Assembly: GCF_014333525.1 (NCBI RefSeq)
Contig: NZ_JACSCX010000003.1
Span: forward strand, 558,001-622,000
DNA: 64,000 nt
Origin: Hymenobacter puniceus
GTDB taxonomy: Bacteria > Bacteroidota > Bacteroidia > Cytophagales > Hymenobacteraceae
Direction: 5' to 3'
Shown one piece after another: positions 52,197 through 61,090 of the stretch. The notes below the pieces were generated by a model. That model was not told the DNA's origin. It ran no database searches and was given only the letters and a program-made list of their open reading frames with translations. How positions within the stretch are numbered: position 1 is the stretch's first letter; every line of letters starts with the position of its first letter. The position numbers and the translations under genes are program-made.

Positions 52197-52290
52197 GCAC
52201 GTCATGCAGAGCGGAACGAAGCATCTCGCCAGTGTGGTAGAATTAGATACTACCCTGGCGAGATGCTTCGCTCCGCTCTGCATGACGTGC
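52197..52290. repeat. ACGTCATGC-family palindrome after accA
   Basis: The arms 52197-52232 and 52255-52290 are inverted copies with a single mismatch (left arm GCACGTCATGCAGAGC...). An inner complementary GGTAG/CTACC pair extends the stem. It probably terminates or stabilises the accA transcript. Confidence 0.8.
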
Positions 52291-52336
52291 TTTTTTTATT
52301 TATTCGACTACTGAATTCCTCCCAACCGAAATTCCC

Positions 52337-53185
52337 ATGACCGTTCATACCCTCGATACCGGCCTATTCAAGCTTGATGGCGGCGCCATGTTTGGTGTGG
52401 TGCCCAAAAGCATGTGGCAGAAGCTGGTGCCCGCCGACGCCAACAACATGTGTACCTGGGCTATGCGCTGCCTGCTGGTGGAAAACAACGGCCAACTACT
52501 ACTGATTGACAACGGCATCGGCGACAAGCAGGACGAGAAGTTCCGGGGGCATTTCTACCTGCACGGCGACGATACGCTGGAGAAATCGTTGCGACAGCTG
52601 GGATACACGTCAGCTGATATTACAGATGTACTGCTGACGCACTTGCACTTCGACCACTGTGGTGGCTCGGTGGTGCGCACCGCTGGCGGCCAGCTGGAAC
52701 TGGCTTTCCCAAATGCCACTTACTGGAGCAACCAAAGCCACTGGGACTGGGCCGTGACGCCAAACCCACGCGAGAAAGCCAGTTTCCTGAAAGAGAACAT
52801 CCTGCCTATCCAGGAAAGCGGCCACTTGCGCTTTCTTGACCCGGCCACCGGCATTCCAGCCGAGTTGGGCGCCCTGCAGGAAATCATCTTTGCTGATGGC
52901 CACACCGAGAAAATGATGGTGCCGCTGCTAAACTATAAAGGTCGCAAGCTCGCCTTCATGGCCGATCTGCTGCCCAGCGCTGCCCATATTCCGCTACCCT
53001 ATGTCATGGGCTACGACGTGCGCCCCCTGCAAACCCTAACCGAGAAAGAACAGGTGTTGCGCCGCGCCGCCGACGAAAACTGGGTGCTGATTTTAGAGCA
53101 TGATGCCACCCACGAGTGCTGCACCGTGCAGCACACCGAAAAAGGCGTACGCCTAAGTGAAACGTTCAAGCTGGCGGAGCTGTAA
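52337..53185 (+). CDS. MBL-fold metallo-hydrolase
   Basis: A 282-residue metallo-beta-lactamase-fold enzyme with THLHFDHCGG (the HxHxDH metal motif), the later DGHTEKMM histidine, an Asp in FMADLLPSAAH and the closing His in LEHDATHECC. The overall plan is like N-acyl-homoserine-lactonase/YtnP-type enzymes, but no substrate can be assigned. It has no signal and is cytosolic. It starts a four-gene same-strand run with patatin, acyltransferase and a membrane protein, which suggests lipid metabolism. Confidence 0.87.
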   Translation: MTVHTLDTGLFKLDGGAMFGVVPKSMWQKLVPADANNMCTWAMRCLLVENNGQLLLIDNGIGDKQDEKFRGHFYLHGDDTLEKSLRQLGYTSADITDVLLTHLHFDHCGGSVVRTAGGQLELAFPNATYWSNQSHWDWAVTPNPREKASFLKENILPIQESGHLRFLDPATGIPAELGALQEIIFADGHTEKMMVPLLNYKGRKLAFMADLLPSAAHIPLPYVMGYDVRPLQTLTEKEQVLRRAADENWVLILEHDATHECCTVQHTEKGVRLSETFKLAEL

Positions 53186-53218
53186 GGTCGTTTTTCGCCT
53201 TTCGTTGTCGGTTTTTCG

Positions 53219-54067
53219 TTGAGAGTTAACCCTAGCACCACAGGCACCGTGACGCTGACCGAGAAGCCAATAAGCATCAGTCACCATTCAGCAACGCCCC
53301 CCGGCCTGGCCTTGGCTCTATCAGGGGGCGGGGCCCGGGGCTTGGCCCACTTGGGCGTATTAGCTGCTCTCGATGAGCTGGAACTGCCGGTGGCAGCGCT
53401 GTCCGGTGTGTCATCAGGCGCTATTGCGGGGGCATTCTACGCGGCCGGGTTTGCGCCCCGTGCTATCCTGCAGCTCTTTGTGGGCACCAGCTTTACGCGG
53501 CTCACCCGAATGGCGTTCAGCCGCTATGGCTTGCTGCAGATGGGGGCAGTGGAAGTGCTGTTTACCCGGCACCTTGGAGCAGGCCGCACCTTCGAAAGCC
53601 TGCAAGTGCCTCTGACACTAGTGGCTACTGACCTGACAGCCGGGGAATCGGTGCGTTTTTCGCAGGGCCCCCTGATTCCGCCGCTGCTGGCTTCGTCGGC
53701 GGTGCCGGTGCTATACCGGCCCATCGAGTATCAGGGCCGGCAGTTGGTGGATGGGGGCCTGCTCAATAATCTGCCGGTTGATGCGCTGCTGGGCCGGGGC
53801 TGGCCAGTGGTAGCCGTCAACTGCATCCCGACCAATACCGGCCACCAGATTACGGGCTTCCGTAATCTGGTGGAGCGCACCCTCAACCTGATTATCGGGG
53901 CCAACAGCACGCTCAGCAAGCAGCAGTGCCAGCTGCTGCTGGAGCCGCCGGAGCTGCGCGCCTACCGCCCACTGGATTACCGGCGTGGGCAGGAGCTGTT
54001 CGATATCGGCTACCGCTACACGCTGGCGCAGGCCCCAGCGCTACGGGCGCTGCTGGCTGTGCAGTAG
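53219..54067 (+). CDS. Patatin-like phospholipase
   Basis: A patatin-fold serine acyl hydrolase with the oxyanion motif LSGGGARGLAHLG, the nucleophile elbow GVSSG (Ser codon at 53411), and the second dyad residue Asp in LVDGGLLNNLPV. It cleaves acyl groups from phospholipids or other acyl esters. The start is not clear: the frame opens with TTG at 53219 and contains a GTG at 53249, but no ATG comes before the conserved GGGARG. It lies between the MBL hydrolase and an acyltransferase on the same strand. Confidence 0.86.
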   Translation: MRVNPSTTGTVTLTEKPISISHHSATPPGLALALSGGGARGLAHLGVLAALDELELPVAALSGVSSGAIAGAFYAAGFAPRAILQLFVGTSFTRLTRMAFSRYGLLQMGAVEVLFTRHLGAGRTFESLQVPLTLVATDLTAGESVRFSQGPLIPPLLASSAVPVLYRPIEYQGRQLVDGGLLNNLPVDALLGRGWPVVAVNCIPTNTGHQITGFRNLVERTLNLIIGANSTLSKQQCQLLLEPPELRAYRPLDYRRGQELFDIGYRYTLAQAPALRALLAVQ

Positions 54068-54171
54068 TGGCAACAGGTCCGGATAGTCCGGCTTACCTTA
54101 CATTTTCCTAGTTTTGGCTTCCGGCAGCTCCCACACCAGGTGGCTGTTGTTGTCTTTCCACTTCATTCTGC

Positions 54172-54744
54172 ATGGCCGCTCGCAAAACCTCTACGTTCTG
54201 GTACTACATTTCCAAAGCTATTTTTGCGGTAGCCGGTTGGCGGCTGGGCCCACAGGTGCCCGCCAACATCAAGAAGAGCATGATGATTGCCGCGCCACAC
54301 ACCAGCAATTGGGACTTCATCTTTGCGCGGGCCGCCTTTTTCCTGATGGACGTAGATGTGCGCCTCACTATCAAAAAAGAGTGGACCACCACGCCATTGC
54401 TGGGGGGCTTGGTGCGCAGCCTGGGGGGCTTGGCCGTAGACCGTAGCCGCAACAATAGCTTGGTAGATGGCATGGTGCAACTATTCAAGGAGCGCGACGA
54501 ACTAGTGATTCTCATCACACCGGAGGGCACACGGGCTTATCAGCCAAAATGGCGTAAAGGCTTTTACCACGCGGCTATGGGTGCCGGCGTTCCGATTCTG
54601 CTGGGCTACCTCGACTATAAAAATAAAGAGGCTGGTGTTGGTCCCGCCTTCTGGCCTACCGGCGACTACGAGAAAGACCTGGAAGAAATTAAGGCCTTTT
54701 ACCGCACCAAGCAGGGGCGCTTTCCCGAGAAAGGCGTACGATAA
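54172..54744 (+). CDS. 1-acyl-sn-glycerol-3-phosphate acyltransferase (PlsC-like)
   Basis: A 190-residue membrane-associated acyltransferase with the HX4D-type catalytic motif (PHTSNWD, near residue 42) and the substrate motif ITPEGTR (near residue 114). It is shorter than PlsC and resembles the short glycerol acyltransferases of Bacteroidota. It would transfer acyl groups from acyl-ACP/CoA to lysophosphatidate or a similar lipid. It starts 104 bp after the patatin gene, so turnover and rebuilding of membrane lipids may be coupled. Confidence 0.87.
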   Translation: MAARKTSTFWYYISKAIFAVAGWRLGPQVPANIKKSMMIAAPHTSNWDFIFARAAFFLMDVDVRLTIKKEWTTTPLLGGLVRSLGGLAVDRSRNNSLVDGMVQLFKERDELVILITPEGTRAYQPKWRKGFYHAAMGAGVPILLGYLDYKNKEAGVGPAFWPTGDYEKDLEEIKAFYRTKQGRFPEKGVR

Positions 54745-54858
54745 GTATGCGTCCTGCCTGGAGTAAGGCCGGGCAGCTACCGGCCCTTGCATCTGGCTGT
54801 TGAAAGCGTACTTTGCTGGCTGATCACCTCATATGCTACTCAGACACAGCTACCTGCT

Positions 54859-55386
54859 ATGGAAAAGATATATTCGCTGCTGTGGATTGTGCTGGGGCTG
54901 GGGGTATTTATCTGGCGGATGGTGCAGAAGGCCCAGGCCACCACGGCGCGCGAGCAGCAGCAGCGCCCGCCCCGGACACGCCAAGCCCCACCGCTGCCAG
55001 CCGCTTCGTTTGAGGAGTTGCTGAAACAAATGCAGGCCGGCAACCGCCCGGCTGCGCCTGCCAGCGGGCAGATGACTCCGGCTGGCCGGCCGCTACCGCA
55101 TGAGACGGCGACGCCAGCCCGAAGCCTGGAACGGCCAACCGTGGCCGCCACTTCACTGGAAACTGCACCAGACGCCCGCTCTTTGGAGGTGCCGCTGCAC
55201 GAGGCCAGGCGAGCCGCCAGCCAGCCCCGCGCCAGCCGCCGCCCACACGAGCCCGCCGATTATTGGGCCCGCCAGCAGGCCCAAACTCAGGAGCCGGCCC
55301 GGGCTACTGTCACAGACTTGCTGCGCAACCCGGCCGACTTGCGGGCCGCTTTCGTGCTAAGTGAGATCCTACAACGCCGCTTTTAA
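54859..55386 (+). CDS. Single-pass membrane protein with Pro/Ala-rich tail
   Basis: A 175-residue protein starting at ATG 54859 with one membrane helix right at the N-terminus (IYSLLWIVLGLGVFIWRMVQ), so it is membrane-anchored with a long cytosolic tail. The tail is low-complexity (Ala/Pro/Arg-rich) apart from a short conserved-looking ending (ADLRAAFVLSEILQRRF). This last stretch resembles the ends of scaffold proteins of the 'DUF' type, which often bind a partner. No family is recognised. It is 114 bp below the acyltransferase and may be cotranscribed. Confidence 0.6.
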   Translation: MEKIYSLLWIVLGLGVFIWRMVQKAQATTAREQQQRPPRTRQAPPLPAASFEELLKQMQAGNRPAAPASGQMTPAGRPLPHETATPARSLERPTVAATSLETAPDARSLEVPLHEARRAASQPRASRRPHEPADYWARQQAQTQEPARATVTDLLRNPADLRAAFVLSEILQRRF

Positions 55387-55442
55387 ATTCAACTCTTGCG
55401 CTGCTTGCGGGTGGGTGTCAATTTATAGAGAATTCTGCCTGC

Positions 55443-56687
55443 CTAGGGCCGTGTGCTGCCCTGCAGAAATAGTCGGAACGTAGTGCCGTGGTGTTCCTTA
55501 CTTTCCACCTCAATATGGCCGCCCGGGCCTTCCACTAGGCGGTTAACGAGGAAAAGCCCGACGCCAGTACCGTCGCTGGCTTGGGGGTGAAAGCGGCGAA
55601 ATAGCTGAAACAGCTCGGCGCCGTGCCGCTCCAGATTGAGGCCCAGTCCATTGTCCTGCACTTCCAGCACGGGTTGGCCCGCCAGTTGGTAAGTCCGGAT
55701 CTGCACGTGCGGCCGACGGCAGGGGTGGCTGTATTTCAGCGCGTTGCTCAGTAGGTTAAGCAAAATAGTGCGCAGATTGATGCGCACATACTGCAGCGTT
55801 GACAGTTTGGAGAAATCGGTGTCGATAACTGCGCCGGTAGCTATGATCTGCGGGCGCAGTTCCTGCTCTACGTCGGCCGTTAGTTCGGCTAACTCCACCG
55901 ATTCGCTCAGGGGAAGACTAGCCGGCCGCTGCTCCTGCACCACCGCTGCCAGATCGTTGATGGTGGTAGCCAGGCTCTGGAGCGACTCTTTGAACAGGCG
56001 CAGAATGGTGGCCGTGTCAGCATCCCGCACTGTGGTAGTACGACTCAGCTCCTCAAACAGCCCCTGCAGGTTATTTACGGGCTGTTTGAGGTCGTGGCTG
56101 GCGGCGTACACAAAGTTATCCAGATCCTGGTTGCTGCGGGCCAGCTGCTGGTTGCGGGCCGTTACCTGGTCGTTGGCTGCCGTCAGTTCCGCGTTCTTGC
56201 TGTCAAGGGCCTGCCGTGTATTGGTCAGTTCAGCCAGCGAGTCGCGCAGCTGGCGGTTCATGGTCTGGATTTCGGCGTGGTAGCGGTTCTGGTATTGGCG
56301 CCATTCGTTTTTTTCGATGGCATGCAGCACTGTTTTATAAAGCAGTTCCCGGTCGAAATGCTGCTTTACCAGGTAATCGAGGGCGCCGTTGTTAAGAGCG
56401 CGCACGGCAATGCTTTCATTGCCGCCACCCGTAATCATCACCACGCACAGCGTTTCGCGGGGCACCAACTGGCCGAGCTGGTCCAGCATCTCTAGGCCAT
56501 CGGTGTCGGGCAGGTTATAGTCCAGCAGGATGCAGTCAGGACGAAAGTGCTGAAATAGTGCCAGGCCTTCTTCGCCCGACGCAGCTTCGACAATTTCCAG
56601 CCGCTCGTGCCCCACTTGCCGGCCCAGATAGCGCCGGTACAGCATCCGGTCTTCGGGGTTGTCATCGATAAGCATAATTCGCTTCAC
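55443..56687 (-). CDS. REC-histidine kinase hybrid (last gene of the phytochrome operon)
   Basis: A 414-residue cytosolic protein: receiver domain first (IDDNPED to the phosphoacceptor Asp in ILLDYNLPDTDG), a coiled coil (about 125-190), a HisKA dimerisation domain with the H-box ASHDLKQPV, and a HATPase domain (LLSNALKYS N-box, VQDNGLGL, GTGVGLFLVNRL). It lies 6 bp below the response-regulator gene. The order receiver-then-kinase fits phosphorelay with the upstream phytochrome kinase. The output of this kinase is not visible. Confidence 0.9.
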   Translation of the reverse strand: MKRIMLIDDNPEDRMLYRRYLGRQVGHERLEIVEAASGEEGLALFQHFRPDCILLDYNLPDTDGLEMLDQLGQLVPRETLCVVMITGGGNESIAVRALNNGALDYLVKQHFDRELLYKTVLHAIEKNEWRQYQNRYHAEIQTMNRQLRDSLAELTNTRQALDSKNAELTAANDQVTARNQQLARSNQDLDNFVYAASHDLKQPVNNLQGLFEELSRTTTVRDADTATILRLFKESLQSLATTINDLAAVVQEQRPASLPLSESVELAELTADVEQELRPQIIATGAVIDTDFSKLSTLQYVRINLRTILLNLLSNALKYSHPCRRPHVQIRTYQLAGQPVLEVQDNGLGLNLERHGAELFQLFRRFHPQASDGTGVGLFLVNRLVEGPGGHIEVESKEHHGTTFRLFLQGSTRP

Positions 56688-56693
56688 GGCACG

Positions 56694-57140
56694 CTAGCTT
56701 ATAGGGTATAGTTCAGACGAATCCAGCCAGTAGCGGGCAATAAGCCCTATTTTTTCTTCCAGCATGTGGTACTCAATGGGCTTGGTCAGGTAGCTGTTGG
56801 CACCCAGCCGGTAGCATTCAGCTACGTCGCGGCTGTTGGCAGACGTGGTGAAGACAATCACTGGAATGATGCGCAGCGTCTCGTCGTGTTTGATGACGTC
56901 GAGTACAGCCTGCCCGTCGGTACCGGGCATGTTCAAATCGAGCAGGATGATGATGGGCAGCATGTTTGGCCAGGCTGGATGGCGGCCATACCCTTGCAGG
57001 TATTCCAAGGCCTGGTCACCGTCTTCGCACCGCAGTACGGGGTGGCGCACCGCATTTTTGCGAAACGCACGGCTGAGGGCCGTGAAGTCCTCCGCGTTAT
57101 CGTCCACAATCAAAACGGGAGCGAATGGTGAAACGAGCAT
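56694..57140 (-). CDS. Single-domain response regulator (Rcp1-like)
   Basis: A 148-residue stand-alone receiver domain: acidic pocket VDDNAED, phosphoacceptor Asp in ILLDLNMPGTDG, Thr in FTTSA, and Lys in LTKPIE. This is the size and pattern of Rcp1-type partners of phytochromes. The start codon (57138-57140) directly abuts the stop of bphP (57141-57143), so the genes are translationally linked. It is most likely the first phospho-target of BphP. Confidence 0.92.
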   Translation of the reverse strand: MLVSPFAPVLIVDDNAEDFTALSRAFRKNAVRHPVLRCEDGDQALEYLQGYGRHPAWPNMLPIIILLDLNMPGTDGQAVLDVIKHDETLRIIPVIVFTTSANSRDVAECYRLGANSYLTKPIEYHMLEEKIGLIARYWLDSSELYPIS

Positions 57141-59456
57141 TTACAGGTGCTTGAAAATAGAGAAATAGAAGGTGGCACCCTGGCCCAGCTCGGATTCTAC
57201 CCACAGCTCACCTTCGTGCTTTTCCACCATTTTTTTGGCAATAGCCAGGCCGGCCCCGGTGCCTCCTTCAAACTTATCCTGCGCGTGCAGCCGCTTGAAA
57301 ATCCGAAAGATGTTTTCGTGGTGTTTGGGTGCAATACCGATGCCGTTGTCGCGTACGTAAAATACATGATAGTCGGCTGGATTACCGGTTCCTTGCGGGC
57401 CACGTGCGGTGTCAGGAGCCAGCCCAATCTCCACAAACTTCTGCTCCGCAAGATTATAGCGCATGGCATTAGTTATTAGATTATTGAATAGCTCGCCCAG
57501 CCGCACCCGGTCGGCCCGAACTATGGGCAGGTCGTCGAGCAGGTGTACTACGGTATTGGTTTCGGCGATGCGTGGGTACAGCAAGTCTATCACCGACGCC
57601 AGTACTTCGGGTAGGGATATATCTTCCAGCGTCAGATCGAGGCGGCCCACGCGCGAAAGCTGCAGCAATGATTCGATGAGGCCTTCCATGCGCTGGCTGA
57701 GGCGTACCAGCGTCTGAAGTCGGCTGATGCCTTCTGCATCCAGCAAGTCGGCGTAATCTTCAAGCAGAAATACCGAGTAATTATGGATGCCCCGCAAAGG
57801 CTCTTTGAGGTCGTGCGAGGCTACGTAAGCAAACGAATCCAACTCTTCGTTGCTGCGTTCCAACTCGGTATTGAGGCGGGCTAAGTCGGCGGCGTGCTGC
57901 TGCAACGCCTGGAAGCGTTTCAGGCGAACATCAGAAATGTGCTGCCGGATGGCGGCGGCGGCTTCCAGTTCAAACGGCAGCCAGGGCGTGGCCGTGGCTT
58001 CCACGAGTTGCTTCCAGGCCTCAAACGACTGGCGCGGCGACAGGAATAGTTGTCCGTCGAGCAGGGTTTCGGGCTTTTCGAGGCGCCCGGCCCAGGTTAC
58101 GGTTTGCACCTGCTCGGGGCGAAACCAGATGATGTATTCGTCTGGAGCCTGCGAGAGGCTGATAACCAGCAGACCGCTGGCGGTTTCGCGTATAGCCAGC
58201 CCGGCCGGGTTGTGCTGGGCGTAGGAGCTGGTGTGGAAGATTGGCTGGGTGTCGTGCTCGTTAAGCCACGCCACCAGGTCGGCTATCTGGGTTAGCGTGG
58301 GCGTCTGGCCCAATTGCTGGATTTCCCCACCGTAGCAGATGGCTGCCCCCCCGCAGCGGAACACTTTCAGCAGCGCAGGGCTGTGGCGGGAAAGCTCCTC
58401 CGTGAACGTGCTGTCGGTATGTACCAAGTCAATCAGGCGGGTTTGCTGCTCGCGCACGTGCCGGCGGTAGTCCCGCTCATCCTGCTGTTCTTTGGAGCGA
58501 AGCAGCAGCGACAGGGTTTTGCCGATGAACTGGCACAATTCGCGTAGCTCGTAGCTTACCAGCCGCGGAGTTTGGTGGTGGCAGGTGATCATGCCCCACA
58601 GCACACCTTCCCGGATCAGGGAGATGGTCATGGTGGCAGCCGAGCCCAGGTTGTGCAGGTACTGCAAATGAATGGGCGACACGCTGCGCAACACGGAATA
58701 GGTCATGTCGGGCGGGCGGGTGGCGCCGGGGCGCACGGCGGGCACCAGCGGCACCGGCTGGTAGTGCGCATCCGGAATGAAGCGCAGCCAGTTTTTAAGG
58801 TACATGGCGCGGGCCTGCTGCGGAATATCAGAGGCCGGGTAGCGCAGCCCCAGCCACGCCGGCAGACCGGAGTGCAGTGCTTCGGCAATCACCTCGCCGC
58901 TGTCGTCGGGCGCAAACCGGTAAATGGCCACTCGGTCGAAACCCGTGAGGGCCCGGACTTGGTCGGCGGCCATCTGGCAGCATTCCAGCACGCTGTCGGC
59001 GGCCAGTAGCTGGCTCATGGTCAGGTTGAGGGCTGGTAGGTCAAAGGCGTTGCCACCTGCTTCCGCTACCGGCTCGCCTTCCACCCACAGCAGGCCATCG
59101 TGGCGGTGCAGAATTAGCTTGTAGAAAGGGTGGCCGGCCACCCGATGGAGGCGTACGCCCAGCAGCCGGGCCGTTTCTGTGAGGGCAGGCAACAACGCCT
59201 CCACCTCCGCCAAGGCGGCGGTGTCCAGCAGCACAGCCAGCCCGGCCCCCAGCAGATCCGCCTCCTGCAGGCCCAGCAAGGGCGCTGTGTTGGCACTGAC
59301 CTGCACAATGCAGTGAGTGTGTTCGTCTAGGCACAGCAGAAAGCCATAGGGCTGGATCAGGCCTGGAATATGAATGGGCTCCCGGTCGCAGTTGGTGAGC
59401 GTGACGTCCGGGGCCAGCAGGTTTTCATCGGAGTAGCTCACGGACGATTGAGCCAT
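57141..59456 (-). CDS. bphP: Bacteriophytochrome histidine kinase (PAS-GAF-PHY-HK)
   Basis: A 771-residue red/far-red light sensor kinase. Cys23 in LTNCDREPIHIPGLIQPYG is the biliverdin-attachment site, so it is a BphP-type sensor. The GAF domain has YPASDIPQQAR (the PASDIP motif), and the PHY tongue has WFRPEQVQTVTWAG. The HisKA H-box is VASHDLKEPLRG, and the HATPase has NNLITNAMRYN, VRDNGIGI and GTGAGLAIAKKM. Unusually the chromophore motif reads QPYG rather than QPHG. Its first 19 bases overlap the end of bphO. Light sensing would tune the next two signalling proteins. Confidence 0.95.
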   Translation of the reverse strand: MAQSSVSYSDENLLAPDVTLTNCDREPIHIPGLIQPYGFLLCLDEHTHCIVQVSANTAPLLGLQEADLLGAGLAVLLDTAALAEVEALLPALTETARLLGVRLHRVAGHPFYKLILHRHDGLLWVEGEPVAEAGGNAFDLPALNLTMSQLLAADSVLECCQMAADQVRALTGFDRVAIYRFAPDDSGEVIAEALHSGLPAWLGLRYPASDIPQQARAMYLKNWLRFIPDAHYQPVPLVPAVRPGATRPPDMTYSVLRSVSPIHLQYLHNLGSAATMTISLIREGVLWGMITCHHQTPRLVSYELRELCQFIGKTLSLLLRSKEQQDERDYRRHVREQQTRLIDLVHTDSTFTEELSRHSPALLKVFRCGGAAICYGGEIQQLGQTPTLTQIADLVAWLNEHDTQPIFHTSSYAQHNPAGLAIRETASGLLVISLSQAPDEYIIWFRPEQVQTVTWAGRLEKPETLLDGQLFLSPRQSFEAWKQLVEATATPWLPFELEAAAAIRQHISDVRLKRFQALQQHAADLARLNTELERSNEELDSFAYVASHDLKEPLRGIHNYSVFLLEDYADLLDAEGISRLQTLVRLSQRMEGLIESLLQLSRVGRLDLTLEDISLPEVLASVIDLLYPRIAETNTVVHLLDDLPIVRADRVRLGELFNNLITNAMRYNLAEQKFVEIGLAPDTARGPQGTGNPADYHVFYVRDNGIGIAPKHHENIFRIFKRLHAQDKFEGGTGAGLAIAKKMVEKHEGELWVESELGQGATFYFSIFKHL

Positions 59457-60016
59457 GCGGCAAGGGTGGTGAATACAAGGATGCTTGAATCAATTATTTC
59501 CTGCTCGTTTTCCTCGGTGGTGGATTCCGCAAGCAACTGGCAGAAGGTTTTCCAGCGCAGACCGGTTAGGGCGCCATAGCCCTGGAAGTACTGCGAGTCA
59601 GGAATGCCGGCGTTGCTGAGCTGGCGCGCGATTATTTGCCCGCCCAGTGTGGAGCCTTCCAGCACATAAAGCGCGCCCAACAGGGCCGGCTTGGTAGTCA
59701 GCGGCGGCATGGCCGGGCACAGCGGCGGCGTACCAGTGTAGCCCAGCGCGGGCAAGTCGGCCAGAATCAGGTGGGCACGGCGCCGCTGGGGAAGTTCCCA
59801 GGCCGCGGCAAATTCGTCGGCGTGCTGCTGCAAGTGCGCCTCATGCAAGGCCAGAACGCCATACAGGCCCGCCAGAAACTGCGCCGTTTCGGCAGCCGTG
59901 ACGGTGCCGGCAGCCAGCGCCTGGTTGAACGGATTCCGCTCAACAGCGTCGTGGTAAGGGCGGGTTTCGGTGCGCAGCCGGGACAGAATCCCTGGCGCTG
60001 GCAAAGCAGAAGGCAT
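59438..60016 (-). CDS. bphO: Heme oxygenase (biliverdin-producing, BphO-type)
   Basis: A 192-residue heme oxygenase with the proximal His22 in RPYHDAVE and the distal-helix motif LYVLEGSTLGGQIIAR. It opens heme to biliverdin, Fe2+ and CO in the cytosol, giving the chromophore that the next gene needs. It is the first gene of the operon: its end overlaps bphP by 19 bases. The reductant partner is not in the window. No TAnnTTTG-type promoter is obvious upstream. Confidence 0.93.
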   Translation of the reverse strand: MPSALPAPGILSRLRTETRPYHDAVERNPFNQALAAGTVTAAETAQFLAGLYGVLALHEAHLQQHADEFAAAWELPQRRRAHLILADLPALGYTGTPPLCPAMPPLTTKPALLGALYVLEGSTLGGQIIARQLSNAGIPDSQYFQGYGALTGLRWKTFCQLLAESTTEENEQEIIDSSILVFTTLAAWLNRP

Positions 60017-60079
60017 ACAGAAAACGAAATTAAAACACTAAAGCTACGGCAAAGGCGCACGAAGCTCATCCTTTACCGG

Positions 60080-60110
60080 AAAAAAGAGGGTGGGCAAGCC
60101 TTGCCCACCC
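60080..60110 (-). terminator. Terminator of the DUF4159 gene
   Basis: A 10-bp GC stem (60088-60097 with 60101-60110) with GCC loop, followed on the minus strand by a T-run at 60080-60085. It separates the DUF4159 gene from the bph operon. Confidence 0.88.
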
Positions 60111-60196
60111 GCCAAAAGTTTATAGGCAGTGACTAACTTGGCCCTTGGCTGGCAGGTCTGGCCCAGGCAGCTAGTATGCCAGAGACAGAGCAGTAC

Positions 60197-60868
60197 TTAA
60201 TCCTGGGTGAGGGCATAAGTTATCAGGTTGGCACCCATTTTCAGCGCCGCTTCGTGGGTAGCAGGGGTATCTTCGGGATAGGTGCCCAGGTCCTCCCAGC
60301 CGTTGCCCAGGTCGCACTCGTAGCTGTAAAAGCATACCAGCCGGCCTTTGTAGAGCAGGCCGAAGCCCTGCGGGCGCCGGCCGTCGTGCTCGTGTACTTT
60401 GGGCAAACCTCTGGGAAACTGAAATTTCTGGTGGTAGATGGGGTGGGAGAAGGGCAACTCCACAAATTCCAACTCGGGAAACACCTTCTTCATTTCGGGC
60501 CGGATGAACTTGTCGAGGCCGTAGTTGTCGTCGATGTGCAGAAAGCCGCCGCCCATCAGGTAGCGGCGCAGGTTTTTGGCCTCGGTTTCCGAGAACAGCA
60601 CATTGCCGTGGCCGGTCATGTGCACGAATGGGTAGCTGAGCAGCTCTGGCGAGTCCAGCTCCACGGTGGCCTCGTCGGGGGCTATGTTGGTGCTGAGCGT
60701 CTGGTTGCAGAAGCGGATCAGGTTGGGCAGGCTGGTTTTGTTGGCGTACCAGTCGCCGCCGCCGCCGTAGTGCAGCTTGGCGATGCGGAAGCTGGGCGCT
60801 ACCACCCGCGGCACGGCGGCCACCGTCAGCAGCACCAGGAAGAAGGACAGGCAAAAAGATTTTAGCAT
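60197..60868 (-). CDS. Secreted DUF4159 protein
   Basis: A 223-residue protein starting at ATG 60868 (MLKSFCLSFFLVLLTVAAVP signal; an upstream Met is less good). DUF4159 features: IAKLHYGGGGDWYANKTSLP after the leader, YPFVHMTGHGNVLFSE, GGGFLHIDDNYG and a PFSHPIYH segment. The fold is related to class I glutamine-amidotransferase/ThuA-like domains, and the family is common in Bacteroidota, often near MoxR gene clusters. Function unknown; location periplasmic. Confidence 0.85.
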   Translation of the reverse strand: MLKSFCLSFFLVLLTVAAVPRVVAPSFRIAKLHYGGGGDWYANKTSLPNLIRFCNQTLSTNIAPDEATVELDSPELLSYPFVHMTGHGNVLFSETEAKNLRRYLMGGGFLHIDDNYGLDKFIRPEMKKVFPELEFVELPFSHPIYHQKFQFPRGLPKVHEHDGRRPQGFGLLYKGRLVCFYSYECDLGNGWEDLGTYPEDTPATHEAALKMGANLITYALTQD

Positions 60869-61090
60869 AGCGCAGGGGCAGGAGTAACCCACCGGTAAAC
60901 AAAGTAACGGATAGCCCGGATAAGTTCAGTGGAAGGCACCTGCTCAGGCCCGCTGCACGGTGAGGGTGGGCCAATTCCTCACTTAATTCATTTCTTGCCG
61001 ACCAATTATACAGAGTATAAGCACCGATGATAACCGGAAAAGATTTGCTGTAGCTGGGGCTGAAGCCCGGAAAGTGGTTTACTAAAGTAG

